Part shown: piece after piece, positions 46,577 to 57,500 of the stretch
How positions within the stretch are numbered: position 1 is the stretch's first letter
How the letters are laid out: each line of letters begins with the position of its first letter
NCBI GenBank assembly: GCA_023974075.1
Contig: CM043793.1
Coordinates: forward strand, 2,330,501 to 2,394,500
Origin: Chaenocephalus aceratus
Lineage: Eukaryota > Chordata > Actinopteri > Perciformes > Channichthyidae
DNA length: 64,000 bases
Direction of reading: 5' to 3'
Translations under genes and position numbers: made by a program
Notes under the pieces: model-generated
Told to the model about the DNA's origin: nothing
What the model saw: the letters and a program-made list of their open reading frames with translations, nothing else
The model's database searches: none

Positions 46577-47372
46577 ATATCCTCTTTGACACCCTCTGAG
46601 AGAAACACCGACACTTCAGAGCTTGAGGCAGGAAGTTAGCGAAATAGCGTATCGTTAGCTAATGTATTTCATTAGCATGAAATGACGTAGAGTGACTGAA
46701 CGTAATGTGAATATAAAGAGCACCCTCCAATGATCTTCAATTCACTCACATGGTGACAGACTGTCAGCTTCATCTTCCTCCTCCTCTCCCTCACAGCAGG
46801 CAGGAGATGGAGACTTTGGTGGTAGATTCAGGGACGGTTTCTGGTGTAGGACAAACAACGAATCAGCTGATTTATGAGATCATCTGCCGTCAATTTAAAC
46901 TGAACTTAAACGTTAAAATGAGATCTAAAACATTTGGAGCTACTGAAACACTCAAATGTATACACAATGTAAAATTAGAAATGAAAAAGAAAAATTACAC
47001 AATTTATAACACATCCTGTACCACTTCTGAGAGCAGCCAGGTATATATTGCACATTTATTAACGGCATATGTATTGCACATAGTTGGTATTTAACAACAA
47101 GGGGTGTTATAGCATAGTCTAAGTTGTTATATGTGTAGGGGTACTACGGTGGCTGAGAAGTGCAAAAGAAAATTAAAAAGTGTGAAACACTTTAACAAAG
47201 CTTGAGACAAATTTACATTTTATAAAAACAAAATTACATTTTATAAAAACAAAATTACATTTTATAAAACGAAATTACATTAGCGAAACGCTCACAAGAT
47301 CTGAGACACATTTATAAGTCCCGAAACACCTGATTATTACGCCTTATTATTAGTTTTATGAAGGAGATGTCC

Positions 47373-47373
<1 letters not shown>
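46577..47373. other. Intergenic sequence
   Basis: Contains a short triplicated ACATTTTATAAAAC motif at 47213-47280. No gene recognised. Confidence 0.4.

Positions 47374-47438
<65 letters not shown>
47374..47438. repeat. (GT)n microsatellite
   Basis: About 32 GT units. Confidence 0.95.
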
Positions 47439-47439
<1 letters not shown>

Positions 47440-47857
47440 ACTCCGACAGCACTGAGCACTACATCGAGATTAAGATTAAACACATTTATTTCATTTGTGA
47501 ACACACACATTACATATGGAGTTGGCCAGATGTGTGTACATTTCTGTTCATGGTCAGCTCGCCCACTCTGTTCTGATGAGTCCACCACCGTTACAGCGGA
47601 ACATCAGTGATTATGTGTTACAATGGCGTTTGTTAGCAACCAGGAAATGACACCAGTAATGACAAACAGATGGGAATGCTGCGTGAGGTCTGGGTGTCGT
47701 GTTGGCGGGACGTGCGGGGCTCGCTGCTCCGCCCTTTGAGGCTCGAGGAGCAGACAGTGTGAGCTGGTTTACTGGTGTCGTTTCCTGGTTGCTGCATGGG
47801 GTCTGGGAGACTGCGAAACACCGCGGAACTCAGCCTGAGCACACACACTCACAGCCT

Positions 47858-47944
<87 letters not shown>
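47858..47944. repeat. (GT)n microsatellite
   Basis: About 43 GT units, at the left edge of the TTAATCGCG repeat copy 2. Confidence 0.95.
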
Positions 47945-47945
<1 letters not shown>

Positions 47946-48459
47946 CCCGAGCGAGCGAGAGGGAGACCTTACGTGCATTGTTGTTGTTGTTAGCATCTGG
48001 TGCTAGCTAGCTGCGCTAACGGATATAAGGAGCTGTTTAAATGAAAACAGAGGAGCGACATTTCGCCACAACTGCGCCGAGCACTTGACTTTATGCAGGA
48101 AGCAGACAGTGAGACATTGTAGGAGAAGTCAGCACACTCAGCTCGGATAGTGGAACATGACTGCAGCGTCCGGACAGCTCCCGTTCGAGCATATGCCTTG
48201 TAGAGATGGGCGAGTCATGATTCATCCGGATCATTAACCCGGATCCTAGTAATGAGCCGGTCGTGACGAGTCTCCCTCTCGATTAACCCGAGTCCTTTGA
48301 GTCCTACACCTGATGTGACGTAACAATTAAAACTATAAATTGCGTCACTCTTTACTCTCTTTATAACGTGTACAATCACATTACAACGTTGTTGTAACTC
48401 TTAGACTCGTCGCCATGCACGAATCAACAGCAAATGCAGCCCCTCCTCCGGCTCCCGCG

Positions 48460-48620
48460 AGAGTCCCGTGAGCCGTGAGTGAGCCGTGAGTCGTTGGACT
48501 CGCGGGAGCCGTGAGTGAGCCGTGAGCCGTGAGTGAGCCGTGAGCCGTGAGTGAGCCGTGAGTCCGCAAATCTCTGAGTCTGCTGCGACTCGTCGAGGGA
48601 GCCGTGGGACTCGCGGGAGC
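48460..48620. repeat. Short repeat of GCCGTGAGTGA in the hAT element
   Basis: Overlapping copies of GAGCCGTGAGT and GGACTCGCGGGAGCCGT; open on the minus strand but clearly repeat-derived. Confidence 0.85.
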
Positions 48621-48903
48621 CGTGCGAGCCGGAGGAGGGGCTGAGTCTGCTGTAGATTCGTGCATGGGGACGAGTCTGCTGGATCTCTGGATCTGCTGCC
48701 TGCTATATGTTACGGCTCTGAGTCCTCGTAGGCTACTGGTCTCTCTCGATCATTGACCTGGGGGGTATACTGCGAAGCAGGATTTTCGCTTAGCCGGCTA
48801 AATTCAGGGAAAACTCCGGCTTTCCGGTCATCCGAAGCTGGTTCTCTTTTTAGCAGGCTAGATCTCCATGGTAATATATGCTAAGCAGCTAACCTGGTCT
48901 GGA

Positions 48904-49802
48904 CCAGGTTAGGTTGCAGGCTAAGAGATCAACTCAGTGAAAGCACCGCCTGCTGACCAATCAGAGCTCAGTGTGCGGAGTTTAAAGCGATCAAGTCATA
49001 TTACAGGAGAAAGGAAATACAGAAAAGCTGCCGTCGCAGGAAAGACGGCCGGCAAAAATCACCGACTGTGTGAACGTGAACATTAATAGAATATCACCTC
49101 CCATCTTCAGAGCAATCTGACTATTATAACATTAGCGTTAAGAAAGCTTACTTAAATATCTGCCACAACATAAGTAACCGGATCAGAGTAACATTAAGTA
49201 CAGTCCGCGGCATATCACTTCATAATGTATCATATATCTCCTTATCTGAGTCAGCTGAGCCGTATCTGGCCGTGCAACACTCACAGTGTCACATACTGTA
49301 TGCAGAAGTATTATTTTAAGCAACACATTAAGTTGACGAAACACTCGAGACAAATATAATTAAAGTCAGATCGTGTTTTAGACGGGGCAGTGATATCATA
49401 AACCTGTTAATGTACGCATTCAAACACTTTTTCTTTTACCAGCTGTATTCACCTTGCAGGTGCAGCTCTGTGGCTTTGATCCTGGATAAAGTGTTTAATT
49501 CATGGATGTTTAAAGTTTAACTTCTTCATTTTTGACTAGTATTAAAGTTCACTTTTCATTCAGGAAGTATGACGCTGCGCTGTCAGTACGCTTCTCCATG
49601 TTTGTGATTGGTCGAATGCTCCAGATACCACCCCTTTCATGTGAACGCGCACCTAACTAGATAGGACACGGCTGGCTTGAGCGATCCACTTGATAACCAG
49701 CGTCGTAGTACAGTTTAGCGAGAGCGCGTATGTTTTGGATTAGGCCAACCGGCTAACTCAAACATATCCAGGTTAGGTTGAACCAGCTTCGTAGCATAGG
49801 CC
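48904..49802 (+). repeat. Tandem duplication, first copy (~900 bp)
   Basis: Begins CCAGGTTAGGTTGCAGGC and is followed by a second copy of equal length at 49803. Few substitutions and small gaps separate the two. Related to the 16.34-17.86 kb repeat. Confidence 0.9.
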
Positions 49803-50703
49803 CCAGGTTAGGTTGCAGGCTAAGAGATCAACTCAGTGAAAGCACTGCCTGCTGACCAATCAGAGCTCAGTGTGCGGAGTTTAAAGCGATCAAGTCATAT
49901 TACAGGAGAAAGGAAATACAGAAAAACTGCCGTTGCAGGAAAGACGGCCGGCAAAAATCACCGACTGTGTGAACGTGAACATTAATAGAATATCACCTCC
50001 CATCTTCAGAGCAATCTGACTATTATAACATTAACGTTAAGAAAGCTTAATTAAATATCTGCCACAACATAAGTAACCGGATCAGAGTACATTAAGTACA
50101 GTCCGCGGCATATCACTTCATAATGTATCATATATCTCCTTATCTGAGTCAGCTGAGCCGTATCTGGCCGTGCAACACTCACAGTGTCACAGACTGTATG
50201 CAGAAGTATTATTTTAAGCAACACATAAGTTGACGAAACACTCGAGACAAATGTAATTGAAGTCAGATCGTGTTTTAGAGACGGGGCAGTGATATCATAA
50301 ACCTGTTAATGTACGCATTCAAACACTTTTTCTTTTGCCAGCTGTATTCACCTTGCAGGTGCAGCTATGTGGCTTTGATCCTGGATCAAGTGTTTAAGTC
50401 ATGGATGTTTAAAGTTTAACTTCTTCATTTTTGACTAGTATTAAAGTTCACTTTTCATTCAGGAAGTATGACGCTGCGCTGTCAGTGCGCTTCTCCATGT
50501 TTGTGATTGGTCGAATGCTCCAAATACCACCCCTTTCATGTGAACGCGCACCTAACTAGATAGGACACGGCTGGCTTGAGCGATCCACTTGATAACCAGC
50601 GTCGTAGTACAGTTTAGCGAGAGCGCTTATGTTTTGGATTAGGCCAACCGGCTAACTCAAACATATCCAGGTTAGGTTGAACCAGGTTCGTAGCGTAGGC
50701 CCC
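49803..50703 (+). repeat. Tandem duplication, second copy (~900 bp)
   Basis: Same start word; ends GGTTCGTAGCGTAGGCCCC, which is the inverse-type end of the repeat opened at 48768 (CTGGGGGGTATACTGCGAAG). Confidence 0.9.
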
Positions 50704-50920
50704 TGGATTCACGGATCCCGCGATTTTTCCGGCTTTAAATTAAGTTTCAGTGTAGACTTCTAACAAAATGGTCATGTTGTGCAACAGTCTCCTGTAATAA
50801 TATCTGCATTTCCAATAAGGATCTTACTTGGAAACTCGTTTATTTTGAACATGGCACACAAAAAGAAACAAATGATAGAAAATTGCAAAACAGTTAGAAT
50901 ATATAAAATGTAATTATACA

Positions 50921-50963
<43 letters not shown>
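50921..50963. repeat. (ATT)n microsatellite
   Basis: About 14 ATT units. Confidence 0.95.
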
Positions 50964-50964
<1 letters not shown>

Positions 50965-51331
50965 ATGAAAACACAATTGTGCAAAATTAGCTTAAGTACA
51001 GGAACATATTAAAATAACTATATACATATAATGCAAAACACTTATTTTTTAAAATGCACACACACACACATGTTTTATTAAAGCAAAAGACACTGTGTAG
51101 CGGAGGTTAATGTAACGTTAGTTTAATATGCTGGTTAAATGCAACAACTTTTCGGTTTCACCGGTAGGATTTCTACGGTCTTGGTCATGCTGACTCATAT
51201 GACTCAAATGACTCAAATGACTCGTATGATCCGGATCTCTTCAATGATTGACTCAGAAGACTCCGAGTCCATAAAATGATCCGGATTTGCCATCTCTAAT
51301 GCCTTGAGTTGCATATAGCTCCAACGATCCA

Positions 51332-51332
<1 letters not shown>

Positions 51333-51389
<57 letters not shown>
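51333..51389. repeat. (CA)n microsatellite
   Basis: About 28 CA units inside the TTAATCGCG repeat. Confidence 0.95.
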
Positions 51390-51390
<1 letters not shown>

Positions 51391-51632
51391 ATTTGTATTG
51401 TATTATTGTATGAGAGAGGTTCCAGGTTGTTGTGTTTAATATTCATGAGAATATTTGTCATTGTTCAAATGATATTAAACATTAGCATAAAGCATAGTTG
51501 TCCACTCATATGTTGATAAGAGTATTAAAAACTTGAAAAATATTCCTCTAAGATACATATAGAACAGATCAAAAATGTGCGATTAAATAACTATTTTAAT
51601 CACGATTAATCGCATGATTGTCCATAGAGGCA

Positions 51633-51697
51633 TTTAGCTGAACACATTTCCACTCAAATGACCACACAATCATTTTGTGTATTAATTAAAACGAAGC

Positions 51698-51702
<5 letters not shown>
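51633..51702 (+). repeat. Inverted-repeat arm 1 beside a (GT)n tract
   Basis: About 70 bases (AGCTGAACACATTTCCACTC... ACGAAGCACTG) recur inverted at 54512-54585. Each arm ends at a long GT/CA tract. Confidence 0.85.
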
Positions 51703-51775
<73 letters not shown>

Positions 51776-51795
51776 CGTGCACGCGCGCGCGCGCG
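51700..51795. repeat. (GT)n then (GC)n tract
   Basis: GT repeats to about 51770, then GCGTGCACGC and alternating GC, a strong Z-DNA former. Confidence 0.95.
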
Positions 51796-52104
51796 CGGAG
51801 CTCCACGGAGCACCGCGGAGCACCGCGGAGCACCGCGGCTGAGAAAAGATAACGCCGGGATTCCACCGGGTCCGTCTGCGCCGTGTTACGGGTCCGTCTG
51901 CGCCGCGTTACGGGTCCGTCTGCGCCGCGTTACGGCTGCGCCACAGTTTTGTTCCGACCTCCTCCAGCATCAAACCCACCGGGTGCGTTTCATCAGCGGA
52001 GCGTCTTGCGTGCCGGCTCGCAGTTCTTGTTGATTTGACCATATTTCCTGGACAGGCTACTTTGTACAGACAAAGTTAATAATAATTGTAATAAACGACA
52101 TGAA

Positions 52105-52290
52105 TCAAAGATGTGTTGCTGTATTACTGGACACCAAAGAAGGTGTTCTCAACAGAGCAGGAGATGCTTTTGAGAGACTACCTGATGGAGGCAGCTGATT
52201 TATATTATGGTCTCAGCTCAAAGGAGGCAGGTCCACATAGTGAAGGTAGAAGCACCTCTCAGAGAACAGTTTAATCCTTCACAGAGGATG
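52105..52290 (+). pseudogene. Fragment of a DDE transposase (HTH segment)
   Basis: Encodes WTPKKVFSTEQEMLLRDYLM then EAADLYYGLSSKEAG, the N-terminal helix pattern of CENPB/pogo-like DNA-binding regions common in fish DNA transposons. The catalytic domain is absent. Confidence 0.55.
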
Positions 52291-53167
52291 AGCTGTGTGT
52301 GTTATCTGTTATCCTGTTCATTGTTCATTGTTTGTTGGAGGATGTGTGAAACCCATAGACTGTATATATAAGGTGAAACCCCATTCAAATCTTGTTGCCT
52401 TAGAATTTGTGTATATCACTGTGTACATCACCATTCAAACATCTTTTAGAAGTTGAACAAACCCCACACAGCTCAGTAAAGACTGAAATGTTGACTTTAT
52501 TTGATCATTTCAGTAAAAACTAACGTTCATATTTCTCTTTTTGATTATAATACTGATGAACGTTCAGAACAAAGCACTTTGGCAACTTACCACCTATGTT
52601 TTAAAATGCTTAATAAGCACCGTAACTTTCATGATATCATTTCTCCGTCATAATCGGTTGTTTCCGTGAACGGCCGACTGTTGAGTGACGGCAAATGCTG
52701 CGGCTGCAATGCATTGTGGGGCAGCATTTTCTCCTTTCGGTGAGGGAGGTCCAGTGGTTCCTAAGCTAAAGGAGGTTATAAAGGAAGTTTGAAACCTCCT
52801 TTCCTCTCATCTAGAGAATTGGAACGGCACTTATCATGGCTGCCACTGAGGGACTTCCGGGTCCTTTCACTCCGTTAGGAAGGTTCCTAAGCTAAATGGA
52901 CTATTCGACTGCAGCCCTAGTGTGTGTGTGCGGAGCTCCGCGGATTGGTCCATTTGGTCGGCGTTACGTCAGTATGCCCCGGAAGAAAAAAATGGAAAAA
53001 GAAAAATCTCCAACGAGGCGTTCTGGGGCAGCATAGACACGTGTTAGAGTTTTACTCGCTACAGGGTGCACTTTGAAGGGTTGTGACTCTGCAGACCGTT
53101 CACATGCAGGAAAAGCTACATAACACAAGGGGACGGGTCAGAACCGGAAAAGCATATGATGGGACCT
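52291..53167. other. Repeat-rich interval downstream of the last recognised lrrc2 exon
   Basis: MITE-like sequence (TTCCTAAGCTAAAGGAGG, TTCCTAAGCTAAATGGAC; GGGACCTTTAA end near 53160). The final lrrc2 coding exon may lie here or further left, but I could not identify it. Confidence 0.4.
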
Positions 53168-53205
53168 TTAAGATGCCACGTACATAAATGCATCTTTCCT
53201 CTCAC

Positions 53206-53381
53206 CTCTGTCCTTCAGCGAGTCGACGTACAGCTCGATGAACTCCTTCTCTCCGCTGTCCTTCTTCACCTCCTCCTCCCTCGGCTCTCTCCACCTGTTC
53301 TTCTTCTTCTCCTTCTTCTTCTCCTCCTCCTCTTTCTTCTTGTTCTCTGCAGTCGCACGGTTGTCGCAAAGTCTGATAAAC
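53206..53381 (-). CDS. lrrc2: lrrc2 penultimate or last exon
   Basis: Acceptor TTCTCAG. Contains a long Lys/Glu block ([15 protein letters not shown]) not present in human LRRC2, then the conserved [14 protein letters not shown]. At 53206 AGAG/GTGAGA is a good donor; read-through instead ends at a TAA at 53168 after [12 protein letters not shown]. By analogy with human LRRC2 (LKERESV...) splicing is favoured. Confidence 0.85.
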
Positions 53382-54440
53382 CTGAGAACAGTTTCATAAC
53401 ATGAGCAAAACACTTTCAAAGCTTCATTCCTGATCCAAGCTTTCCAGAAGCTCGGTCCGGTTGTCCTAAAGCCAACCTCTGATCCCGGTTTGAAACATTC
53501 TGCTTCAATACACAGTCGCTGCCCTTTATCCTCAAGAACAATACGTTGTTCACTGTGGTCCAAAAACATCTGCCAGCTCTGCCTGTTGGTGTGTAGTTTG
53601 TGTACTTGATGTCTGTATGTGTACTTGATGTTGGTTTTGTTTGTCTGTGTAGTTTGTGTACTGGATGTAGTGTACACACACACACCAACATTAAGTACAC
53701 AAACTACACTACATCAATTTCTGAAACAACACTAACATCAAGTACACAATCACTACTGGATGTTGGTGTTAGTGTACTTGATGTTTGTGTACTTGATGTT
53801 GGTGTAGTTTGTGTACTGGATGTTGGTGTTAGTGTACTTGATGTTTGTGTACTTGATGTTGGTGTTGTTTGTGTACTTGATGTTGGTGTTAGTGTACTTG
53901 ATGTTTGTGTACTTGATGTTGGTGTTGTTTGTGTACTTGATGTTGATGTTGTTTGTGTACTGGACGTAGTGTAGTTTGTTTACTTGGTGTCAGTGTTTTT
54001 TGTGTACTTAGTGTCAGTGTGTTTTGTGTACTTGGTGTCAGTGTGTTTTGTGTACTTGGTGTCATTGTGTTTTGTGTACTTGGTGTATGTGTGTTTTGTG
54101 TCCTTGGTGTCAGTGTGTTTTGTGTACTTGGTGTATGTGTGTTTTGTGTACTTGGTGTCAGTGTTTTGTGTACTTGGTGTATGTGTGTTTTGTGTACTTG
54201 GTGTCAGTGTTTTGTGTACTGGATGTTTTTGTAGTGTTTGTACTTGGTGTCTGTGTGGACTGAGGATGTGTGTGTTTTGTGTACTTGATCTCGGGGTTCC
54301 TGCACAGTCTGGTCGGGATGGAGTTGAGCTCGTCGCCGCTGACGACGATCATCTTGAGCGTTGAGATTTTGGTGAGACAGTGAGGAAGATAAGTCAGGTT
54401 GTTCTTATGGAGGAACAGGGTGACCAGCTGCTCCAACCTA

Positions 54441-54514
<74 letters not shown>

Positions 54515-57500
54515 GCTTCGTTTTAATTAATACACAAAATGATTGTGTGGTCATTTGAGTGGAAATGTGTTCAGCTAAATGCAGAACTAACTTCACTGAG
54601 TAAGAAGTCTCGTTCTGATTTCTAAAGGTGGTTTGTGTTTGGCTTTTATTCAAGTCAACTACATGTTTTATATATATATACATGTGTTAGAGTGACAAGT
54701 CAAAATAGAAGGAAGGGAAAGAGACACTTTTTAACTATTCTGGAAATAAATATAAAAGATCAGTAAAACACTGACATAAAAGTATTTTTTTGCACATCTT
54801 AATGATTTCGAAATATGAGTTGAATTCATTGCTAACAACAACTGTAATGAAAAAAAAGTTGACTTTAATTCAATGAACACATTTCACATAACTGTATTAG
54901 GTTAGTTGAAAGCAATACAATTAAGCTGAAGCTAAAATGTGTATTTAAACTGAATAATATTGCTTTCAACTAACCTAATACAGTTATGTCAATCGGTTAA
55001 AACGGTTGATATAACCCATTTAATTAAAGTCAACGTTTCAGTTATTTCAGTGTCAGCTTTGAAGACACTTCTGATCAAAGTAAAGAGACATTCCCAGTGG
55101 ATGTCCAGGATCATGTTGCTCAGAGTAATCAGATTCCAGGTGGTGGTCACCTGTCCATGTCCTGCGGCAGGTCGCCCAGGCGGTTGTGGCTCAGGTCCAG
55201 CAGCTGCAGAGCGCTCATCCTCAGAGCACAGATGGGGATGGATCTGAAGCAGTTCTCTGCGATGTCCAGGTGAAGCAGCTGCTTCAGGCTGCTCAGCTGA
55301 CACAGTGACATCACCGTCAACGCACAACCAACACTCACCCAGACATGATGACAAATGAAGCTCCGAACAATCCCTGTATTGACTTTTTAACTGATTGATA
55401 GCAGTGATGTAAAGTAACTAAGTGCATTTACTAAAGTACAATTTTGAGGTACTTGCACTTTAATTGAGTATTTCCATTGTATGCTACTTTATACTTCCAC
55501 CCCACTACAATTCAGTGGTAAATCATGTAATTTGACTCCACTACATTTATTTAAAACCTTTAGTTACTTCACAGATCTGGATGAATGATGTGAAATATAA
55601 CCAAGTGTTGAATCAGACTTTAGTTCCACCTGGAGTAAATCCACCAGCTACCCTGCAGTCTACAAAGTACTTCAGACTAGCTGCACCTTCACCAGCTTTG
55701 AGAACACTTTCATGATCAATCATTATACAACATATATATTATTCTGAAATGGATCAATCTGCACAACGACTACTTTTACTGTTGGTACTTTAAGTATATT
55801 TTGATTTGAGAAACATTTTGACTGCAGGACTTTTACTTGTAACAGAGTATTCCTACACTCTGGTACTTGTACTTTTACTCGAGTACAAGATCTGAGTACA
55901 TTGAATAAACTGAAACATTGACAGCTATATGCCATACATTTTTGCATCTGCAGCTCTGCCCGATCTGCAGTGCGCATGTGCGAGATGGGCCGGACGGCAA
56001 TCTAAGTAGGACAACATTGACACAGTGGATTTTGGCAAAGCTCAAAAGGAAAGTACATTGTCAGAATAAGTGAGAAATGAATTTAACTTCTGTTAGACAG
56101 CTATATGCCATACATTTTTGCACACATTCACAGTAAATAATGTATTCAGTATGATAGCTGTCTAACAGAAGTTAAATCAATTTCTCATTTCTGACAATGT
56201 ACTTAACCCCAAATAAAAGAACCCAATAAAAATAGTTGTTAAATAATAGTGAAGTCACGTTGTAATAACAATAACTCATCTCTCTCTCTCGTTTTATTTT
56301 TGAGCTTTGCCAAAAGCCACTGTGTCAATGTTGTCCTACTTGGGTTGCCGTCCGGAGTTCTCCAATATGGCGGACCATCTCGCACATGCGCACTGCAGAT
56401 CGGGCAGAGCTGCAGATCGGGTAGTGACAGACACTATCAACTAACCTAATAGAGTGGTGAAGTCACGGCCATCTACTTCCTGTCCATGGGACCTTATTTC
56501 GGAAAAATTATGTATTGAAGTAAATGGAGAGAGAAAACGTATCTTTCGATCCCGTTTGAATTGTGCCACAAATTACACATGATGTTTGTCAATCTTAAAA
56601 CATAATTTCCATGTCAAAAAAGTCACAGTTTGTCGTAAAACTGTTGAAATATAAGACGCATCTAGAAAGACTACAAATCCCAGAGTCGCGTAAGTGATGT
56701 CATAACTGATGTCACAATTGTTTTCCTCCACTAAATATAAGAGATAGCTAAGATAAGACAACTTTAAAAAGATGCCTGTGTGCTTAGCACCAGGTTGTTA
56801 TCATACCAGCAATGGATCGTGCTCGTTCTTTCGCTTCCCGTCTGATGAAAGGACCAGGAGTGGCTGGATCAAGTTAGCTACCTAGCTAGTAGCAAGCACG
56901 TTAGTTAGCATTACAGCCTTGTCATTTTTATTAGCCTTAACATGAAGTAACATTAAGTAACCCAAAATGTTAAACAGTAAGAGTAGTAGTCATATTTCGT
57001 GAACCCTTTGAAGAGTACTGTCACACCGGTGTGATCATTCTATAATACACCATTTAAGCCCGGGGGAGAAATGCTAACGCTACATTAGCATCGCCGATCT
57101 TTTGTACTTCATGCTATCTGCACAAATGGTTGACATTAAACATTAAAAAGATCAGGCAGTTCAGAGAGAATCAAAGGAAGGCAGGCAGGCAGCTTTGCAT
57201 GACATTCTTCTGGACGTGTTTCATTGTGGTGATAGTGAGGGTAGTCAATCGTTTTGTTGACAAGACAGTAGTGACGGCCATCTTGGTGACGTGTGTTGTT
57301 GTGCAAGACCAGAGATGTAGTTCATTCAGCGTTTCACACAAACGTGTTACTTCACAGTTTTACGACACATTTTAATTGTTTTGACTTGACTTAAATTGAC
57401 AAACATCATATGTGTAATTCGTGGCACAATTCAAACGGGATCGAAAGATAATCTTTCTCTCTCCATTGACTTCAATACATAATCTTTCTGAAATAAGGTC

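Larger units (their letters stand above)
48201..51298. mobile_element. hAT-like element, 3.1 kb, 8-bp target duplication
   Basis: Inverted ends TAGAGATGGGC and TAGAGATGGCA; flanks ATGCCTTG at 48193-48200 and 51299-51306, a perfect 8-bp duplication. ATCCGGATCAT sits near both ends. No transposase ORF, so it is non-autonomous. It carries a GAGTGAGCCGT mini-repeat (48.46-48.62 kb), a further DNA repeat in tandem (48.77-50.71 kb) and an (ATT)n run. Confidence 0.9.
47945..51625 (-). mobile_element. TTAATCGCG interspersed repeat, copy 2, split by a hAT element
   Basis: Left piece 47945-48200 and right piece 51299-51625 together match the 671-1483 copy in reverse (GAGCGAGCGAG, CGAGCATATGCCTTG / AGTTGCATATAGCTCC, (CA)n at 51333-51389, GTGCGATTAAATAAC, CACGATTAATCGCA). 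The copy is continuous once the hAT insertion and one target duplication are removed. Confidence 0.8.

Noticed and set aside
47699..48010. 103-codon frame with a (VC)n core
   Set aside because: (GT)n microsatellite with repeat flanks.
57130..57375. 81-codon frame in the THAP-bearing transposon
   Set aside because: Does not resemble the rest of a THAP domain or a transposase.
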